Assembly (NCBI RefSeq): GCF_003945595.2
Contig: NW_024104620.1
Span: 5,889,057 to 5,953,056 of the forward strand
Source: Pipra filicauda
Taxonomy: Eukaryota > Chordata > Aves > Passeriformes > Pipridae
Direction of reading: 5' to 3'
Length of the DNA stretch: 64,000 bases
This document shows positions 59,698 to 64,000 of the stretch, in pieces (position 1 is the first letter of the stretch; each line of letters opens with the position of its first letter). Position numbers and translations under genes: made by a program. The notes below the pieces were generated by a model. It did no database searches and was not told the DNA's origin. It worked only from the letters and a program-made list of their open reading frames with translations.

Positions 59698-59935
59698 GTT
59701 GGACTCGATGATCTTAGAGGGCTTTTTCAGCCTTAGTGATTTTATGATTCTATAAAGGATGGTCAAGCACTGGTTCCAGGGCAGTGGTGGAGTCACCACC
59801 TCTGGAAGTGATCAACAAACAAGTGGATGTGGCATTTGGGACATGGATTAGTGGTGGCTCTGGCCACCTGGCTGGGTTAATGGTTGGACATGAGGATCTC
59901 ATCTCCAACCTAAACCAGCTCTGGTTGCCTATGAT
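59698..59935 (+). mobile_element. Two CR1 3' ends in tandem
   Basis: A terminus with octamers (TTGGACTCGATGATCTTAGA, ending GATTTTATGATTCTATAA at 59752) is followed by a second copy from GGATGGTCAAGCACTGGTTC to CTCATCTCCAACCTAAACCA. Confidence 0.85.
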
Positions 59936-60953
59936 AAATCAAATTTTCCTGTATAAAAGGAGTTCCAAATTCAGCTGTTGCTCACAGACATCAGAAACAT
60001 AAAACAGAGAACTAAAAAAAGGTGGATTTCAACAGGGACAATTTCAGAGAACCCAGGAATTAGGAACAAATGTGCAGGTCATGGGCACAAAAGAGAACAA
60101 AGGAACAAGAAAAATAGGAAAAAAACCCACACCAGCTCAGATAAGAACAATGTATTACAGAGCTAAATCTGAGCAGGTGAACCCCTCCAAGGTGAGGTAA
60201 CTCATATTCCTCCAATTTTCATCCTATTCCCTCCAGATTTGGGTTGGGAAGCACCAGGACAGTGAGACTCAGACTTCAAAACCAAGCTGGGACATCAAAT
60301 GAAGCTCTTTGCAAAACATTTCTTTAAATGAACTATTTCTGGGCTACTAAAGGAGAGGGAAGGGAGGTTTTGGGGAAGAACTTCAGGGAAGAAGGGTGGA
60401 AGCCAACTCTGTGCAGTGAGGAACAAGTGAGACCTGAGGGATCTCGAGTGGTGCAGGTGAAAGGAGGGCAAAGCACCCAGAGCACAGTGCTGGTGTACTG
60501 GGGAAAACACAGATTTAATGGTTAGCTCAAAACCCACTTCCTACACTTTCACCTAACCTAGAAACAGCTCTTCTCATCTAGGGTGTGTTTTTAATGCCTC
60601 CAAGTGGAAAACTGAGGGGGGTTTTCCATGAAGTAGGAAGATATCTGCTCCCTAAAAGACTAATTTGTTGAAGAATGATTTGGAGGAAAGGAATAACTGA
60701 AACCTTTGGATATCTCTGTCATCCAAAGGACAAAGAGAGGATAGTCCAAGGCACAGAGACACCTTATCCCTGGAAAGCTGCTGCACACACAGAGTCAATA
60801 ATTGTTTAAGGAACATTAATTCTCTTGGAACTCTGAGGGAGTTGTTGGCAAGGCAAACTGAAATCTCCCAAACTGTTTCTCAGGATGATCCAAAGCTCTC
60901 CCAAGGACAGACCAGAGCACTGCAGGACCTTCCTAACTGCTTCCATGTGACAT

Positions 60954-61026
60954 GGAATGTCAGTCTGTGCACACAGAATGTCAGTGTGTTTACATGGAAT
61001 GTCAGTCAGTGTACACGGAATATCAG
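60954..61026. repeat. Short tandem array, 21-bp unit, in guanylin intron 1
   Basis: About 3.5 copies of GAATGTCAGTCTGTGCACACA with substitutions. Confidence 0.85.
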
Positions 61027-61623
61027 GTGCTGTGTACTTTGGAAAATTTAATAGAGCCTCATCTAATTCCTTCTCTGCCTCTTGACATTCCACTGGATCG
61101 AGGAAAGCACTTTTTTCACCTTTTCTTACGGGTGAAACTTGTAGGTCCATCCCATAAACACACAGATTGTTCTCATAAAGACCCTCCTGCCCAGACCCAG
61201 GTGAGACAAGACAATTTCTCTTGTGTCACACCTCGTTTACATCATTCTCCAAAGTTAGAGGTTTGCATCAATTCCCTGAAATTTTGTGGCTTTGGATTAA
61301 AATTGGAGGCATCCCCAGTTCTTGCACCTTGGGATTATGTGCCAAGGAAAACCCTGGACACAAAACACCTCAGTCCCTGAGAGATTTCAGAGCAGGGATA
61401 TGCCAGTAGAAGGCAAATAAACAGCATTTTAGTGGCACCCAGAGAATTTTACAGAAAGCAAACCTGGAGCACAGGGAGAGGCAGTTGGATACCAAGGCAG
61501 AGAATACCAAAAGTCCAGGTCTCTTTACTTGAGCTCAAGATTCCTGTTGAAGCCACAAGTTTGAATAATATCAGCACCTTGTTGAAGACCTTAATACCCA
61601 AAAATTAAAGAGAGAAAACTCAC

Positions 61624-61698
61624 CTGCACATAGACTGCCCAGGAGCTGTGCAGCAGCACAATGACTGCCAGGATGGCAGAGGGAAGGAGGCCTCTCAT
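61624..61698 (-). CDS. GUCA2A: Guanylin precursor exon 1: signal peptide
   Basis: The ATG at 61698-61696 begins MRGLLPSAILAVIVLLHSSWAVYVQ, 25 codons ending in phase 0. The donor is GTGAGT, immediately below 61624. The sequence is a standard secretory signal with cleavage expected after SSWA. The 5' UTR is short (about 90 bases), running from a TATA box at 61814-61819. Confidence 0.93.
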
Positions 61699-61813
61699 GG
61701 TACCTGCAAAGCTGAGCCTCTGCTAACCTAGATATAATTTATTTTCTCTAGATTTGGTCTTTCTCTGCCTTTTTTTCTGTCTCTCAGACCTTCTCTCTGC
61801 CCAGCACTCAGAG

Positions 61814-61819
61814 TTTATA
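61814..61819 (-). promoter_or_regulatory. TATA box of the guanylin gene
   Basis: CTTTATAAACTC on the minus strand, 116-121 bases upstream of the ATG. Guanylin-family genes are known to have TATA-containing promoters with short 5' UTRs. Confidence 0.7.
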
Positions 61820-61843
61820 AAGACTTCACCAAGTATTGGCTTG

Positions 61844-61856
61844 GTAATTCATTAAT
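61844..61856 (-). promoter_or_regulatory. HNF1-like site upstream of guanylin TATA box
   Basis: The minus strand reads ATTAATGAATTAC, matching 10 of 12 defined bases of the HNF1 consensus GTTAATNATTAAC. It lies 24 bases upstream of the TATA box. HNF1-alpha is known to drive mammalian guanylin-gene transcription in gut, so the position is meaningful. Confidence 0.55.
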
Positions 61857-62048
61857 CCAAGCTTTTTATGGACATATCATAAACCCCCAGAGGACTCTCA
61901 GTTATCTGCTCCTTGGCAGACCAAGTCAGTCACACCCAAGCAGATCCTGGGATTTATGAGGGACAAAAAGGTTTTGAAGGAGAGACAAAAAAACTGACCC
62001 AGTCATTACCCTCTTCTGCAGATTCCAGGTACTAAGAAGGTGCAAATA

Positions 62049-62268
62049 TGGAATCATGGCATTAATGTTGGGAAAGACCTCTGAGATCACAAAGTCCATC
62101 AACCCAGCACCTGACAAAATGGGTCTTTTCATCACCTAAATAATGTGCACAAGTGCCACCTCCACAGGTGTTCTGAACACTTCCAGGGATGGTGACACCC
62201 CCCAGTGCCCTGGGCAGCTGTGCCAGGGCCTGACCACCCTTTAGTGCTGCTTCCTGCAGCACCTTATT
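62049..62268 (-). mobile_element. CR1 fragment upstream of guanylin
   Basis: TGGAATCATGGCATTAATGT, AGACCTCTGAGATCACAAAG and CACTTCCAGGGATGGTGACA. Confidence 0.78.
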
Positions 62269-62279
62269 AAAATCCAAGT

Positions 62280-63120
62280 GTTAAAAGGCATGAATAAGGA
62301 AAAAGCTGCCAGGAATCAAATCCACTTCTCCACGAGTTTCATTCTTATCCACAAACATGACAATGTCACATGGACGGAGAGGCAACAACTCACCTCACTC
62401 AGCTCAGGTCTGACATCAAGCCCAGGTCCTTTGGTCTGTAAATGATTTCTGGCATTTTGTGGTTTTGGATTAACAGGGAGAGCAGGAAACCAACACTCCT
62501 GGTCCCGGCAGAACAGGAGGGGGCAACAGTCACCCACTGAGAACTTCCTCGGATCTCAGCAGTGTTTGGTGCCACAAAGGCTCCGGTTGTTGATGTAACT
62601 TTGTTGGTGAAGTTACAGTGAAACCACCATTCTGCTTGGAACTAAAGCAGCCTGGAGATCCTGGGTGTGGCCTTGGAGGAGGGAATGGGAAACCTCTGGT
62701 TCAGTATAACCCAAAAACTGTGCTGAAGTAACCCCAGAGCTGACAGTATTGCCTGGGGACTGGCTGGCCTTGCTTCTCTCCACCAGCCCAGTTCCTGCCT
62801 CAGTCATAAAATTCAGACTCCTGGAAGGCCTTTTTAACAATAGGAGCAGGTTTCCTCTTTTTTCTGATTTCTCTGCTTTCTGTGCTGCCATGGACAGGAG
62901 CCATCAGTGACAAATCCTCAATAACTCAACCTCTGCCCTGAATTTCATCAGTGTGGGCCAGGAGTGGAACTGCAGATGGCACAGAAAAGATCCTCTTAAC
63001 AGATTCCAGGGGGAGTCTCTAAAACCATTTCCTTCTCCACAACCTGGTTTATCCTGACCCTTTTTAAGACCAAGTACAAGTTGGTGGAGACTAAAGAACA
63101 GATTAACAGGAACTGAGGAG
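62280..63120. other. Upstream flank of guanylin, no gene recognised
   Basis: Unique sequence. I looked for a second guanylin-type four-cysteine exon here by eye and saw none. Confidence 0.5.
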
Positions 63121-63124
63121 AGCA

Positions 63125-63195
63125 GAGACTTGTTGAGGATGGAAAAGACCTCCAGGGTCATCAAGCACAGCCTTCAGATCAAGTCCAGCCTTGCA
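63125..63195 (-). mobile_element. CR1-like 3' fragment
   Basis: GATGGAAAAGACCTCCAGGG with TCATCAAGCACAGCCTTCAG; short and diverged. Confidence 0.55.
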
Positions 63196-63317
63196 GAGAA
63201 GGCAAAGAGGCAGAGGTGCTTTCCAGGGAAACCAAACAGTGACTGGGAGCATCCCAGAGATTGGAGAGAAGGGAATTAGAGAGGAGAAAGTTTACAGAGA
63301 TATCTCAAGAGACATCC

Positions 63318-63790
63318 TAAACCTGAACCTCACACCAAACATACACCTAACTCGAAGGCTCACCCCAAATTTAACCCTAACCATAACCCTGAACCTCACT
63401 CCAAACCCAACCCTAACCCCAAACCTAACACTAACCCCACCATTAACCTTAAACCTAATTTCTAACCCTAAACCTAGTTCCTAACTCTGACCCTAAGAAC
63501 TAAACCTGACCCTTAACCCTAATGAAAAATATAATCCTAACTCTGGCCCTAATGCTAAACCCAACCCTAATTGGGTTAACCCACCATAACTCTAATACTA
63601 CCACTAAACCTAAACCTAATACCTATCTCTGAACCTAAAGCTAACACTAACTACTAAACCTAACCCTAAAATAATCCTAATCCTGACTGTAATACACTAA
63701 ACCTAACCCTAATGACCAAAAATAATCCCTAACCTGAACACCAGCCCTAACACCCTAACCCCTAATCACAGTGTTAAACCTAATCCTAAC
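63318..63790. repeat. Degenerate telomere-like (CCCTAA) tract
   Basis: Nearly 470 bases dominated by CTAACCCTAACC-like words with many substitutions and indels (CTAAACCTAACC, AACCATAACCCTGAACC). It fits a decayed interstitial telomeric sequence. Confidence 0.85.
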
Positions 63791-63879
63791 CCAAGAGGTT
63801 GGTCAAAGGATGGACCAGGCTTTGCTGGTCAAAGGATGGACCAGGCCTGGCAATGGGACAGGAGGGACGGGTGGGAACT

Positions 63880-64000
63880 GATGCCCAGGAGGTTCCAGCT
63901 GAGGAAGAAATTCTTTGCTGTGCAGTGGCTGAGCACTGAATGGATTGTCCAGAGAGAGTGTGGAGTCTCCTCTCTGGAGATATTACAGAACACTTTGGAC
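63880..64000 (+). mobile_element. CR1 fragment cut by the window end
   Basis: GAGGAAGAAATTCTTTGCTG and GTGGAGTCTCCTCTCTGGAG, continuing beyond 64000. Confidence 0.7.

Larger units (their letters stand above)
56452..61790 (-). other. GUCA2A: Guanylin-family hormone gene (GUCA2A-like), whole locus
   Basis: Three exons on the minus strand encode a 109-residue precursor; mammalian guanylin and uroguanylin precursors are about 110-115 residues in three exons. Seen: a signal peptide (MRGLLPSAILAVIVLLHSSWA), a pro-region starting VYVQDGDLKFPLESVKKLKEL with two cysteines in the family positions (TLCQ and AVCK), and a C-terminal peptide DDLCEICANAACAGCF with the CxxCxxxxCxxC spacing. Known: the mature peptide, with two disulfides (first-third and second-fourth Cys), activates guanylate cyclase C on gut epithelium, raising cGMP and driving chloride and fluid secretion. 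The pro-region resembles guanylin most, while the mature peptide mixes guanylin and uroguanylin features. GUCA2A is the best name, with GUCA2B a possible alternative. Confidence 0.92.

Noticed and set aside
1..64000. CRISPR array, bacterial operon or phage-defence system
   Set aside because: The tandem repeats here lack unique equal-length spacers, and no associated prokaryotic proteins occur. The sequence is vertebrate.

Overview
This window is vertebrate nuclear DNA, almost certainly from a bird. It carries dozens of CR1 LINE fragments, including copies whose 3' ends carry the CR1 octamer tail (ATTCTATG-type repeats). It also has intron-split genes with GT-AG boundaries, one endogenous-retrovirus-like LTR, many GC-rich minisatellites and a decayed telomere-type repeat. 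There are no bacterial operons, CRISPR arrays or phage genes. Nearly all long open frames lie in repeats and are not genes.

I can support two protein-coding genes and one tRNA. (1) LACTBL1 (beta-lactamase-like 1), plus strand. Six coding exons between 15977 and 30337 splice with consistent phases into 568 codons: a membrane anchor followed by a serine beta-lactamase/penicillin-binding fold with SxxK and YxN motifs. An upstream exon at 12139-12226 would add 20 residues. A CpG island with a TATA box lies at 12370-12860, and a likely polyadenylation site lies near 32660. (2) A guanylin-family hormone precursor (GUCA2A-like), minus strand. Three exons (61698-61624, 58331-58142, 57309-57245) encode 109 residues ending in the four-cysteine guanylate-cyclase-C-activating peptide. 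It has a TATA box and an HNF1-like site upstream. (3) A tRNA-Asn(GTT) gene, minus strand, lies inside a LACTBL1 intron. LACTBL1 and the guanylin gene converge, tail to tail, with about 24 kb between their predicted 3' ends.

Layout. 1-12000: no recognised gene; CR1 fragments, a 247-bp tandem duplication, a 42-bp minisatellite and an LTR-like element. 12100-32700: LACTBL1, with introns holding CR1s, a long near-perfect inverted repeat (18539-19514) and the tRNA. 32700-56450: intergenic, dominated by CR1s and three minisatellites; the largest is a 2.2-kb array of 21-bp units at 36190-38410. An expanded CR1 octamer tail at 41956-42292 abuts two CR1s in opposite orientation. 56450-61820: the guanylin gene. 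61900-64000: its upstream flank, with a degenerate CCCTAA-like tract at 63318-63790 and a CR1 cut by the window edge.

The two genes have no evident functional link. LACTBL1 is a little-studied predicted membrane-anchored hydrolase-like protein. Guanylin is a secreted gut peptide. No clearly new biological system is visible. The best leads are the guanylin/uroguanylin hybrid hormone, the intronic inverted repeat beside a weak splice donor, and the period-21 array that is open in several frames.
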